A DNA stretch of 64,000 nucleotides from Caenorhabditis elegans (Eukaryota; Nematoda; Chromadorea; Rhabditida; Rhabditidae). Where the stretch lies: the NCBI RefSeq assembly GCF_000002985.6, contig NC_003284.9, positions 6,262,001-6,326,000 of the forward strand, given 5' to 3'. Both the position numbers and the translations under genes were made by a program. The number at the start of each line of letters is the position of its first letter. Position 1 is the first letter of the stretch. The notes under the pieces were generated by a model. The model was not told the DNA's origin. It saw nothing but the letters and a program-made list of their open reading frames with translations, and did not search any database. Shown here in pieces: positions 25,901 through 43,037 of this stretch.

Positions 25901-28900
25901 TGCAAATGCAACTGGTCAGTGCAACTAAAATTGGTCAGTGCAACTGCAACTGGTCAGTGCAAATGCAGGTGGTCAGTGCAATTGCAAGTGGTCAGTGCAA
26001 ATGCAAGTAATCAGTGCAACTGCAAGTGGTCAGTGCAAATGATTTTAGTTAGGAAGGACAAATGCTCCACGCATTTCTTTGCTCTTATCATCCCAGTCTG
26101 GAACAACTTATTCAAAAATGTTACGGTTTTTATGTCCCCATATCAGTTCTGTGAATTTATTCATCTCAACATCCCCCGGTTATAACTACACTTTTACCTC
26201 CATTCTCGTCTTTCTCCCCGTTTCACCTGTTCCCTATTATCTTATTTCCTTTTTTTGTAACTTTTACTCGAGTTGAACTCTTTTAGGGTTCGTCTCGTTT
26301 TATTTGTTTATTTCTCTTCTTTTAGTTAAATAAACTCAAATTCAAGAAATTCAAATGCAAGTGGTCAGTGCAAATGCAACTGGTCAGTGCAACTAAAATT
26401 GGTCAGTGCAACTGCAACTGGTCAGTGCAAATGCAGGTGGTCAGTGCAATTGCAAGTGGTCAGTGCAAATCCAAGTAATCAGTGCAACTGCAAGTGGTCA
26501 GTGCAAATGCAAGTGATCAGTGCAAATGCAAGTGGTCAGTGCAAATGCAAGTGATCAGCGCAAATGCAAGTAGTCAGTGCAACGGAGCAAAAGGAAAAAA
26601 TGTTTGATCCAATCATTATGATGTTTCTTGTGGTTTGATACATCATTTACAAATGATCACCCTTTTTGGAGAAAAATGCGTCTAAAGATCAGAGGTGGTA
26701 ATGTGTCGGCCTGCGACTGAGTTTTGGATCGGCCCACAACACGTTGACACCTCTACGTCAAAGTATGCGGTAGAAAAATTGGACAGATGTGTACCACTTT
26801 TCGGCCTGTGAGTAACGCACTTGGTAAACATTTCATTGGTGGTCCGTCTTTAGTCCATTCTCCATAAAGACATTTTATAATTTGATTATTTCTGTTTGGA
26901 TGATAACCATTGTTGCATTCATATTTGGCGATTGAGCCGTGCGATGATTTCGAGAATAGAATTCGAGCATGTGGAACCCTTGGCGGCCAATTGTGGCAGC
27001 TTACTGAAAAGAAAAGCTGTGGTTTTATGCTATTTTAAAATTAAACTTACAAGGACTACAAACTGGAACATGTGACCATGTGGAATTGCTACAAATTAGG
27101 CGTTCATCGATGTTTGCTTCGTGTTGCTTATTGCATTCAACAATCACTTTGGAACCTGAAACTTGAATGAATTATTCTAAACTTTAGAAAAACAACTACC
27201 GGACGCAATGAGTTGACCTTCGCTTTTGTCTCTTATTTTTCCATTTTGTATATGTGGTACTCTACAAGAAGCTAAACATCTTGGAATCGGAGCACTCCAT
27301 TGACCATCTTCCATGCATTTTGCCTTTGACGCTCCCTCGTGAGTCATTGTTTCCAAGCACCTGAATTTAAACATTTAAGAAACATAAATTTGTTTAGATT
27401 TGGAAAATCGTTACCTGAAAACTGCGACAGCTCCGAATGACGTTTCACTGCCCTCAATGTATCCATTGGGAAGGGTTGGAAGTACTGAACATCGAATTTC
27501 TTCACATCGCGGCTCATTTCCTCCCCATATTCCCTCAGCTAAACATATTCGTTGAACTTGACCAACGAGGCGATAACCATGATCACAGGAGTACGTCACA
27601 ACGGACTGGTATGTCAATGAGCTACCGACAACTTTTCCATGAAGTGGGCTTGACGGACGAGAGCATTCAGTAGCTGGAAAAGTTTATGAGTTGTTAATTT
27701 ATTATAACATAGGTAATTTGCAGTGTATTTCAGTATGTCCTTATGTATTCTGATTTTTGATCTTTTTTGTGGCCTATATAAAACGTGTGGTACAACTATC
27801 GAGGTCCGTGATGGATAACTATCGCCCGAACATCTTACGTTTTCTGGGTATTTTGAGTGGTCCGCGCACACAGATCATGGAACACTATTCACACAATTTC
27901 TACTCAAGAGAGTTTTGTAAGATTTAGGGTTACTGTGGATATATTGCGGTTGCCACCAGCGAACGAAACTGACTTGTTGCTCAATAAAACAAACTGGCTA
28001 CCAACAAAACATTTTTATTGTTTTTTTTTTTCAATTTTTTCAAAGTGTACCTTTACAATTAGCCGGCTCATTTGTCCATTCTCCGTTACTGGAGCATTGA
28101 CGGGAAGTCGAACCGACAAGAAGAAAACCAGGGTTACATGAATACTTGACGTGATGGGGATATTCAAATGTATCTCCCTCTCGAAGACCATTTTCTATAT
28201 CTCCGGGATCCGGACATGCTCTTGCTAAAAGTTGCATTGACTTATTGGGCAAGTTTAAGTTTTTCGCATTTTTTCAAATTTTCAAAGTTTTACCTTTACA
28301 TCTCAAATCAGGTCCAAACCATTGTGCAACATTTTTCCGATTCAACAGACATTTTGATATTGAAAGACCCTGTAAGCATTATTTTTAAAGATAAAATGGA
28401 GAATTTTGATTTAAGTCTCACTTTTGCGTTGAATTTGTGATAGCCTGGTATGCAATTATAAGCAACTTCAGCATCAAGGTCATACTCTCCGGAAAATGAA
28501 GACCCGTCGTGAACGGCAAATGGAATTTCCGGTGGTGGCCCGCATTTTACTGAAATATTTTGGGATTATACGGCAGTGTCGATAAGAAACGTAAAGCATT
28601 GGATGAGGAATCATGCAATTCTGTAGTCACATAATTTAGAAAATTCTTAAACAAAATTCCTAGATATTCTGGATCGATGTTTTGGTATTCAATCAAGTTG
28701 ATTTGGTTAGATTGAACTTTAGTGGTGAAAACCTTTTTTGTAAGGCTAATTTATTTCTGAATACCCCTAACCGTTTTTTTTTTAAATTTTAAACCACTTG
28801 ACAGCTGACAGCTCACCGCCACCAATCAACTAAATTTATCAACTGCTCGATAAAAGCTGAAATCTTTTTTCGTTGAGTAAAGTAGATTTGAAATTGTTTG

Positions 28901-29527
28901 TTTCACAAAATTGGTGATATTTTGATATTATCTTTTAGTGCATTTGATTTTTTGTTTATCTTGCTATAAATTTTGTTATATCTTTATATTGTTTTTTCAA
29001 AAAACTTAGGTTTAACTATTTGTGCACTTAAAAAATCTTCTTATTTTATTTTGAACCCGTAAACATAATTTTTTTAAATAAGGAACTTGAAAAAATACAT
29101 TGTAACCTGCAAACAGGTTGTGAAGAACTCCATTCTTTGTTAGCCTGACATCTTCTCTGACTGGCACCAACTAGTATATATCCCTTGTTGCATCCATATT
29201 CTGCATTTGATCCAAATCGCAAATCACCAGCAGTTCGTATAAATCCATTTTCAATATTTGGAAGTGGGTGGCACATTGCAACTGAATAAAAACAAAAAAG
29301 TTCATTTTTTATATTGCTCAATAGACAAGATATTTTTATCACTCACTTGGGTTCACACAGCTCAAGCCACATTCTCCGTCGCACATACATCTTTTGTTTC
29401 TTTTACAATCTTCGTCTGCTATACACTCTTTTTTGCAATGTTTCGGCCGTTGTGATAGAGTAACTTCCGGACAAGATAGGGCCGACGCGTAGGTAATGGA
29501 GATGGCGAGTAGTAGTAGAAATCGCAT
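19967..29527 (-). CDS. lev-9: LEV-9 long form: WAP, about 18 CCP domains and an Ig-like domain (1356 aa)
   Basis: Exons (high to low): 29527-29347, 29281-29099, 28549-28422, 28369-28294, 28224-28051, 27673-27415, 27360-27200, 27155-27051, 27003-26821, 25045-24887, 24844-24689, 24643-24549, 24160-24058, 24013-23816, 23760-23602, 23558-23431, 23245-23173, 23128-22983, 22855-22759, 22715-22488, 21960-21824, 21780-21697, 21648-21555, 21513-21334, 20658-20532, 20476-20223, 20169-19967. The model closes in frame. Signal peptide, then an 8-cysteine WAP domain (C19-C57), eight CCP/sushi domains, a basic RKKR site (572-575), six further CCPs, an Ig-like domain (from about residue 1000, with DSGMLHC) and four terminal CCPs. 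LEV-9 is a secreted muscle factor that clusters levamisole-sensitive acetylcholine receptors with LEV-10. The join of the 3' half depends on a GTCTGT donor at 24548 that removes a stop. The exon 2 donor (29098) was chosen by phase. Confidence 0.75.
20931..21143. mobile_element. Fold-back element in a lev-9 intron
   Basis: The left end TTGGTACTTGTGTATTACGT continues into GCCCTCATTTT. It is matched in inverted orientation by the right end, which reads AAAATGAGGGCATGTAATAC then ACAAGTACCGAA. Arms are about 33 bp with few mismatches. GAAAAATT occurs across both outer boundaries and may be a target duplication. It has no ORF, so it is a MITE-type element inside the intron between exons 24 and 25 of the long form. 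Confidence 0.7.
24321..24392 (+). tRNA. tRNA-Ala (anticodon UGC)
   Basis: A 72-nt cloverleaf. Acceptor GGGGGTA pairs with TACCTCC, the D-arm is TAGCTCAGGGGTAGAGC, the anticodon stem CTCGC/GCGAG frames loop TTTGCAT (anticodon TGC), and the T-arm is CTGGGGTTCGATTCCCCA. A and B box sequences are standard and a T-run follows at about 24396. It lies inside the lev-9 locus on the opposite strand, in the region that is intron for the long form and 3' flank for the short form. It is identical to the tRNA at 30278-30349. Confidence 0.95.
24540..29527 (-). CDS. lev-9: LEV-9 short form: WAP plus eight CCP domains (622 aa)
   Basis: It uses the same first eleven exons as the long form. Exon 12 then runs on through the GTCTGT donor and stops at 24540-24542, giving 622 aa with a WAP domain and exactly eight CCP domains, the domain count I know for LEV-9. 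Each CCP has four cysteines and the conserved Trp before the last one. After CCP8 comes a dibasic RKKR-S site (572-575), consistent with reported proteolytic maturation of LEV-9. The last 30 or so residues are in fact the first half of a ninth CCP that is cut off by the stop. No canonical AATAAA follows closely, so the polyadenylation site is uncertain. Confidence 0.85.
25101..26583. repeat. Minisatellite of 18/19-bp units in a lev-9 intron
   Basis: The core GGTCAGTGCAAC is repeated dozens of times. From 25101 to about 25507 units are 19 bp and tend to alternate between GGTCAGTGCAACTTAAATT and GGTCAGTGCAACTGCAACT, a 38-bp higher-order unit. From about 25508 to 25763 one A is lost: 18-bp units alternate GGTCAGTGCACTGCAACT and GGTCAGTGCACTACAACT, a 36-bp higher-order unit. 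After that, units are more diverged (AAATGCAAGT, AATCGCAAGT). The array is split by unique DNA at 26042-26357. It lies in the intron between lev-9 exons 9 and 10. Open frames across it (periodic QLVSAL) are a by-product of the period, not genes. Confidence 0.95.
26042..26357. mobile_element. Insertion inside the minisatellite, with possible 6-bp target duplication
   Basis: About 316 bp of non-repeat sequence interrupts the array. CAAATG is found just before it (26036-26041) and at its end (26352-26357). Removing the insert plus one CAAATG restores a normal repeat junction (GTGCAAATGCAAGTGGTCAG). Near its right end it carries AATAAA within TTTTAGTTAAATAAACTC, but there is no poly(A) tail and no inverted ends. 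Its family is unknown to me. Confidence 0.55.
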
Positions 29528-30277
29528 TTAATTCATGTGATTTGGTACTATGAAAATTTTAAAAGAGAAATCCGCTTGAGTTCTTGCAAGACGGCATTCT
29601 TTCACCAGCTGACACGCAATGTATTGATTGATTGGGGTCTTTTCAAGGGTTCCCATTGTAAAGTTGCTCGAGTATCATGCTTGTCTGATCAATTATTTGC
29701 TGCGGGACATTGTGGCAAATAGGAACTGACTGCTGAAAAATTAGAGGTGAAGGTATTTTGATGTGATTTTTGCGGTTTTCACAACTTTCACAGGGTTACA
29801 GAAAAATCTTTATTTTTTTATTTTATTTTTCTCCAAAATTTGAATTCAAAAAAGGGGAGAATTTTGAGAAATATCAGTGAAGAAATACAAGTTTATCGCA
29901 GGGGCGACAAATCATATTTTTTGGCAAACGTCCTATTTGGAAATCGCCTTTTAGGTTTGAATGATTGTGGAAGTTTGAGATTTTGCAAAAAAATTGGTAG
30001 ACTGAAAAATATAAAAAAACAGGAAACAGGTTACAATTGTAAATGTTTTGCTTATGAAAAATCCCTTAAAAAGTATTTGGCAAATTGAGTTTAGTTTCGG
30101 CAGATGGCCGAAAATGAAAATTTCTGTCAAATCGCCGCACTTTTAGAACAATAATTAATGCTTGCTATTTCAGAACTGTTTCCCCATAGTTGAATTTTAA
30201 AAAAAGTGCAAAAAACATTCTCGAAATGGAATAAATTGGACAAGTGAAAAAATCATTTTGAAAAATAAAAAAATATC
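29528..30277. other. Upstream region of lev-9
   Basis: The segment between the lev-9 start and the minus-strand tRNA-Ala contains AT-rich DNA and small open frames without splice support. It presumably holds the lev-9 promoter. I see no TATA box or recognisable element. Confidence 0.5.
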
Positions 30278-30349
30278 TGGAGGTATGGGGAATCGAACCC
30301 CAGACTTCTCGCATGCAAAGCGAGCGCTCTACCCCTGAGCTATACCCCC
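30278..30349 (-). tRNA. tRNA-Ala (anticodon UGC), second copy
   Basis: Base-for-base identical over 72 nt to the tRNA at 24321-24392 but on the other strand, so the pair is inverted with about 5.9 kb between. A T-run follows the 3' end on the minus strand (ATATTTTTTTATTT). It lies about 750 bp upstream of the lev-9 start codon, transcribed in the same direction as lev-9. Confidence 0.95.
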
Positions 30350-35993
<5,644 letters not shown>

Positions 35994-38139
35994 GGTTTTG
36001 AAAAGCTGAAATTCAGTTGTCAACATTTTTCAACAAAACCGTTTTCTATGCTTTAGTTCTCAGTCCTGGCCATGTTCTCTTACGAGCTAAAACTAAAAAT
36101 CTATTTTTTCTGTTTAATGACTCAAACTCGGTTAAGAATTTTTCTTTGCAATTGTTTTAGTTACGATCTTTTCATCCTATGAATTATTCATTCCGCGTTG
36201 TACAGAAGCATACATTTTGATTTGCAAAATGTATTTACTTGAAAGTTAATCACACTGTGAAACACATTAACATCCATGTGAAAATAATAAAAGAACACTT
36301 TGGTTTTACACTAGTTTGCTTAAAAAATATTAGAAGCGTTGAAATATAAACTTGCGTTGTAAGCACGAAAACGGTCAAATAACCAATTTTAAAAAGATGA
36401 CAGGGAATGTGGCGTGTCATGAAATTGCATGTCTAAAATCAGGAGCAAAGAGTGAAAATTATTATCAAAATATCTCAACTTTTAGAAAACTGCAACAATC
36501 AGTAAGAATTCACATTCTTTCTCTATTAGCTAATAATTCATTTCAATTTCCAATTTACTCATGATAAAGGTCTAGACTTCTCACGTTTCTAGCCACATAT
36601 ACATTTTATGTAACGAAACAGTGACGGTCCATAAGTTGAAACCAACTGCAGTAACTCGTCGTTTGCGTGGCGACACCTATGCACGTAAGATCTGACAAAA
36701 ATACTCCTCTCCAAGCGTCTACCAAATATCAAAATTAGTTTGGTAAATAAAATAAAAACCAAAAGAGTGTATGAGTTCGCGTCTTTTTCTGGGTAGTTGA
36801 TAGCCAACATTAAAAAATGCCACGGCTTCTGAGAACCAACCGATTTTTTTTCTGGTTTAAAACTCAAAATCAAATTCAGCTATGAATTTTTAGTAACGAT
36901 TGAATTCATGAAATATTATGTCACAAAATAATTATTTTTGATAATAAAACAGGAATATATGTTGTCTGTTGTTGTTAAACAAAGCACATGAAAAAGTTGA
37001 TCTAAACTAAATAAATTAAGTTTTAAAGTGGTATTATACTTTTAATAAAAAATTGTTTAAAGTTAAAAAAAACATTTAATTTTTCAGATTTCAGTTGAAC
37101 TGAATCTTTTTTCAACAACTTAAAACCAACCTAAAATTTCAGAGATGCAACTTAAATGGATAGTACGATCCTTTTTTCTTTAGTTTCGGGCAGTTACCGA
37201 TCAATAATGTTGATTCAAAGAATATTACTATTTTGCTTAAAAAGCAGGTTGAGAATTTCAGCGCAAAAATGCAAAACTTGAATACGTTCCATTTTCAATT
37301 TTCGTATCGTTGACGGAATTTCAACGTGTTTTTCTTTAAATATCATTGAAATTTTTAAATTACATACGCAGTATATGTTGTGATTGGAGGCTGGCTGGGG
37401 TGCATAATTTTATTATAAGACAGATGCCGCTTCCTTAGAGGAAGCGGCTTAAATACAATAAATGTCGGCGGAGAAACAATAAGATAACAAAAGATTGTCG
37501 TGGGATAATTCTAAATATAATAACAAAAAATAACAAAACTCAATATTGCGATATAAATCAGACAACAAACAACATCTGAGTCATGGCGGAAGGGCAAAGA
37601 GTGCGATATCTCGCACAGTATATTTTAGAGTACCAACCTAGTCAATGAAAAATGACAGAAGGTGATTTATCAAGTTGAAGCTCGGCGTTAACCGACGCCA
37701 ATCATTTCATCGTATCTCGAAAAAATGTAATGCGATTGTTTCGGCAAGAGCAAAAAGTTGTAATAATAGATGGATATATCTGAGTGTTCGAGTGCATTGG
37801 TGAAAGTGAAAAGCTGCCGGAATTAACTTCACTCACGGTCGTCGTGTCTCATGTCTCTCTTTATCTTCTTGAGTTGATCGGTTGTAATCTCGACTCTTGT
37901 GCTCTTCTATCTCATTTCCAAACAATCCATAAGTCTATTCCTTGTTCCTGTCTTCGTCTCTGATCTGATATCCCTCTATTTTCACATTTTATAACGTGAG
38001 TATCGCTATCCAATCCTCTGCAAGTTTACCTGATCTATCTACCTGTCATCACCAGGGTAATTTGTCGTTTGTCTTCACTCGTTTGTTAAATTGACGTCTT
38101 GCTAATGTTGCTCAATTTGTTTTTTTTTTCATTTTTCAG
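35994..38139. other. Intergenic region and 5'UTR of the carboxylesterase gene
   Basis: It holds the mom-1 3'UTR (poly(A) signal 36286-36291), then about 1.7 kb of AT-rich DNA with no convincing gene. A perfect 9-bp hairpin lies at 37426-37448. Pyrimidine-rich sequence at 37850-37995 leads to a donor (GTGAGT at 37996) that is probably the end of a 5'UTR exon, joined to the acceptor just before the ATG at 38140. Confidence 0.55.
37426..37448. other. GC-rich perfect hairpin
   Basis: GCCGCTTCC and GGAAGCGGC form a perfect 9-bp stem around the loop TTAGA, in strongly AT-rich surroundings. It stands about 700 bp upstream of the carboxylesterase start. It could be a remnant of an element or a binding site; no function can be assigned. 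Confidence 0.5.
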
Positions 38140-41100
38140 ATGCGCGAGCTGCTGTTGCTGCTCACATTTATTTTCAGCTGGGCCAACGGCCAATTGTTGG
38201 AAAAATCGCGATCGGTCTGGGTGGAACAAGGTCTTGTTCGAGGAAACATATATAATATCGATGGAAAGCATATTCAAATTTTTCGAGGAGTTCCTTACGC
38301 AGAGCCTCCTATTGGAGAATTGCGATTTAAGGTATGATGTGCCCCTATTTTTTTTGACGTACCTACAAACTTGGTGAGCACCGAAAAAAGTTTAAAGATT
38401 GATAAAGAAACATCTATAAGTCCCTCGCCCTAAGAAATAATCGGTACCTGTCCTGTTTTTAACTGTAAAATAGTTTTTCTATTCCAAAACTAAACATTTT
38501 GATCTTTAACTTTGTTGATGATTCCAGGAAAATTTTTTTGCAAATAATGTGCATATTTTGGGGTCACTCCTCAAAAAGCTTTTTGGAAAATTTTTTGAAT
38601 ATCTCCAAAACCCGTGACAAATCACCAGTTTTGGGAAAAGATTTCAACCCCTCGCCAAATGTTTCCAGAGAGTTTTTGCCAAAAATGGAAATATTAGTAA
38701 AATTTTCAAAATCCTAAAAGTAGGAAAATAAGCAAGCTGACTACCAATTTTGGATCACTTGAAATAATGTTAATTTCCAACTTAAACCTATTATCCTCTG
38801 CAATCTAAGTGCAAATATTGAAATCATAAGTTTCACATCTCAAATACTTCATTTTGAGTTTTCAAAAACATTTCTGAACTTTTTACCAGAATAACAAAAA
38901 GTTAACACCTATGCATCACCAGTTGTTATTCAATCGGTTGTTCTCAAAACTGTCTTTCATTAACTCGTCATAATGACGACTCAATATTACACACACATAC
39001 ACAAACAGTTGTTTCTTTTATTACAGCCACCTGTGAAAAAAACTCGCTGGCACCAGGAACTTCCTGCTGTTGAGTATGGACCGCCCTGTCTACAGTTTAT
39101 GGATTTTCACAAAAACGATAAATTTGCAAAGACGAACATGGATAGGCAAAGTGAAGATTGTCTATACTTGAACGTATTCAGTCCTTATGTAATGTTGAAC
39201 AGCAAACTTAAAATTATGCAAAATATCATTTAGGACACTGATGATGAATCTAAAACTTATCCGATTCTCGTCTGGATTCACGGAGGATCATTTTTAGCAG
39301 GATCAGCTGATACTGGAATTGATATGGAAGTGATAGCAGCAAACATTGTGTCAAAAGGAATAGCGTTTGTCTCAATAAATTATCGTTTGGGGCCGCTTGG
39401 ATTTATGAATTATCAGAATGGCGATAAGTTGGAAGGCAATTTTGGAATTTGGGACATGGTTATGGCTTTGCAGTGGATTCAGTCAAACATAAAGCAGGTA
39501 GGCAACCCATTTCATACATTTTTATCATACAATTTCAGTTTAACGGTGACCCAACAAAAGTTACTGTCATGGGTGAGAGTGCCGGTGGTGCAGCGTCCAG
39601 TCTACTAGCATTATCTCCAAAAACCTCAGGTATTTCTGATATCTGAAACAGTTCAATCTTTGTAATACTTAGAGTGTTTTTTTTAAGTTTTCGATTAATG
39701 AATGGTGGAGGGGGGGGGGTCTAAAACGTTTTGACTAGAAAGAAAATTTTCCAATAATTTTTTTGAAACGTTTTAGGATCAAAATTGGCAAACTGTGTTG
39801 AAAGATTCACTAGACTTTTTTAAAACTTTTACCAAACTGTTTCAATATTTGATTAAAAGTTTTCTAGAGTTTGTTCCAACTACTATGAAAATTTCTTACC
39901 ATGTTTCTTTCTTAAAGAGTAAACGTGGACTAGTCGGGAAATTGCTGAAAACTACTCTTATAGTGTTTACATGACCAAGTATCATAGTCAAACTTTTATA
40001 TTTTCTTTTGAATATTATTTATTTTCTGTCAAAAAGTAGCAAGCACTGAGTTTTGGCCACTTTTTCAGAAAATCATGTTCGGATCCCTACAATGCCTGAA
40101 TATTGATAATTGAAGCATTTGTAAAACATACAATTCAAAGAAAACTTTTTTCTGGTTGGCGACTTCCACAAATTGACAAGAACTCAGTAACCTTTTGACA
40201 GCCAACAAAAAATTTAAAATTAAACAATTTCAAATGGTGAGTTTTTGAACAAAAAAACATTAACATAGTCTACTTTTTTTTCACAAAGTAATTACAGGCC
40301 TACTCCACCAAGCTATAATCATGAGCGGCTCATCAATGGCAGGCTGGGCAATTCATCGTCACAGTCAACCTGCATATTCTGTGGATAATCTTGTGGCGTA
40401 CTTCAGGTCTCTCAGAAAGGGGTATATTGATAGAGTCACGTGTAATTCAAATCCCTTTGTTAATGTTATGTTTCTAGCCACGACAGTTTCTACCACCCCG
40501 AAATATTTCAGTTGCTCCAACAATGACTCATGCTTCTTCTAACATCTAACCACTAATTTACGATAATAATTGCAATTTTAAGGGTTTTCAGATGTGAGAA
40601 GTGGATAAACGAAGATGATACCAAGGAAGTAGTTGGCGATGAGTATCAACATTTAACACACTCGGTTATAAGATCAGCTCTGTGTAACTATCAAAATGTG
40701 AAAATCAATTGTCTGACTGTATGTTGAAAAATTTAAAAAAAAACTGAATGTGTCTTTAATAGCAACATTTCAAAAGATCAGTATTTATATTTTCGGGGGA
40801 AATCATAACTTACAATTTATACGTATGTTTATATATATTTGCTTATACATAATTTATACATAGTACATATGTAAGTGTATACATTATTTAAAAATAAGGT
40901 AACCTCTACAATCCCACAAAACTTGTTCGCCGGCAAAAAATATTCAGAAACATTCTAAAACTGTTTTTAAATGGGAACTAAATCTTTAATTTTTCAGGAC
41001 GATATGACGCAAATGGACAAAATGAATTGCCTCAGGAAAGAGCTAAACTTCTCTTCTCCTCTTTTCCGCAAGGCACTTGCAGCTGAAGTTTATCACCCCA

Positions 41101-43037
41101 TAACTATTCCCCCAAACATTTTTCCCTACAGCTCGGTGTTTCCAAAATGGTGGTTGATGGAGATTTGGTTCCTTCTTCCGGTGTTTCCCTGGTGCGCAAT
41201 AACGCTCGTATCCCAATCATGACAGGCGTTGCAAGAAAGGAATGGGGTCACAAGAAGGGTAATGTGACGATTCATCCAATTATCAAGGAATTTAATCCTA
41301 CTGATGGGTTTTTCTTTTTTCAGCAATGTTTTACAACATGCACCAGCGTGATGGATTGAAAAGAAGTGACGTTGAGGAACAAGTTTATAGGATTATCGAT
41401 AACAGTTTTCATGAAACGGCGTCAGAAAAGCTGGCAAATTCAACTGTTCAGCTGATCGCAAATGCGACAATTGTCAGGTGAACACTTTGATGTTTTTATT
41501 CACATATGTTAATGAACATGGTTCACACAAAGTTAATTCACCATGTTGCGCAAAATGCCTAGGTGAGCACAATTGGCACATCGTAATTGAGGACCAAGTA
41601 CAAAAGGATGTGTATATCGCCCTTTTTTTTTGACGATGCGTCCACACTGTAATGTTGATCATAGACGCAAATTAACAAATTCTTGTTCTGTGAAAAAAAA
41701 ATGTTGTCTGTGGTATTTTTTGAACAAAAACAGCTCTTGCGAACTTTTGACTCTTTAATTAAGTCTCAAAAGTTTAGTTGCTGAGAGCATTAGAATACTA
41801 GAAAAAATTTTGTCGAAAAAGTTTCTTCATTAAATTTTTTTGGTCAATTCATTAAAAAATATATGATGAAAAAATAAAATAAAAAATATTTCTCTATGCT
41901 TTGTGTTTTTGAATTGTTTTATATCTTCAAAAGCAATCAAGATATATGTTGTCAAACTAGATCAGTTGGGGTGCCGCACTAATAGAGATTAACAAATTTC
42001 AGGTATCTCGAAACCCCTAACAACGAATTCATCGCCGATCAAGTTGTAGGAGCATTGCAAAAACTCGAATCTGACATCGAGTTCGTTGCTCCGTGCGAAA
42101 GAGAAGTTGCTGCTTACGTCGACAAAGGTGTCCCAGTGTATCTCTACTCTTTCGACTACGTGCCCAAGAGTCCGATTCTTGAATCGGTAATTAAGGGCTA
42201 ATGCGTCATAAATTTTTATCAAGATGTGATTTAGGAACGGAAAATCTACTCGTTGTTTGGAACGAAACCAGTTGAGATGAAGCGAACCGAGAAATCTGAA
42301 ATATGTTAGTTGTCGAATTTTCAATTTGTCTTTTGGTAAAGTACATATTGTTGTTTTCTGTTTTCTACATACCAATGTCTCACAAATGTATCACATTTCC
42401 AGTGGAAAAAGCTGCATTTCATGGTCTCGATCACGCGTTCATTTTTTCAAAAGGATACAGTAGCAACTTTGAAATTTCCCCGTATACGAAGCGAGAAGAA
42501 ACAATGTCAAAAATTCTTTGCACAATGCTAACAAATTTTGTAAAGAATGGAGATCCTTCAACAACAAGGTTGAGCATAAAACCAAAACATGACTCAAATC
42601 TTCACAATTTATTCAGATTCTCTTGGCCAATCTTCTCCGGCAATAGCAGCCAATACGTGTCACTGGATGTTCCGCTCAAGTAAATATAATCATGCATTTA
42701 TTTTTTTTAATAACGAATGACTAATTGTTTTTTGTTTTGCAGACTATTGGAAGGTGAAATTCACTTCCCCGACGCGCAATTCTGGAACACCGAAGCTGAA
42801 TTAATAACACGATACGTGTCGAAAGATTCTGAAACAGATTTGGATCCGGACGCGGATTTGACAAATGAGGAACGGGTGCAGCTCTCTGCGTACCGACGCT
42901 CTTGGTATGCATTATGGGTTCTAGTGATTATACTATCTTTGTTAATATGGGCATTTGTTGGCTACTGTGCTTATTATAAATCGAAAAGTCCTCGAAACCG
43001 TCCTTACGATAATATACTCATTTCAAAGCCCAATTGA
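38140..43037 (+). CDS. Membrane-anchored carboxylesterase / cholinesterase-like protein (713 aa)
   Basis: Thirteen exons: 38140-38331, 39027-39188, 39234-39497, 39539-39629, 40298-40406, 40592-40718, 40998-41087, 41132-41258, 41324-41477, 42003-42186, 42235-42304, 42403-42679, 42743-43037, giving 713 aa in frame. Signal peptide (about 1-20, ending WANG), then an alpha/beta-hydrolase type B carboxylesterase domain: GVPYAEPP near residue 48, SEDCLYLNVF, the oxyanion region WIHGGSF, and nucleophile Ser220 in GESAGG. Candidate triad partners are Glu382 (VARKEWG) and His530 (FHGLDH). The C-terminus has a transmembrane helix (about 671-693) and a 19-residue basic tail, as in gliotactin and neuroligin-type proteins. 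Those adhesion relatives usually lose catalytic residues; here they appear kept. Substrate unknown. Poly(A) signal 43198-43203. I recall this as T07H6.1. Confidence 0.88.
39930..40100. repeat. Partial copy of the dispersed repeat family in a carboxylesterase intron
   Basis: GGGAAATTGCTGAAAACTAC resembles the starts of the copies at 31.5 kb and 56.1 kb. CGGATCCCTACAATG is close to the complement of the phrase CATTGTAGGGATTCG at 31.7 kb. It appears rearranged. Boundaries are approximate. Confidence 0.35.

Noticed and set aside
25285-26185. Open frames with periodic residues ([29 protein letters not shown]) as possible repeat proteins
   Set aside because: They arise from an 18-bp tandem repeat, which stays open in several frames and on both strands. 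They lie inside a lev-9 intron with no start context or splice signals.
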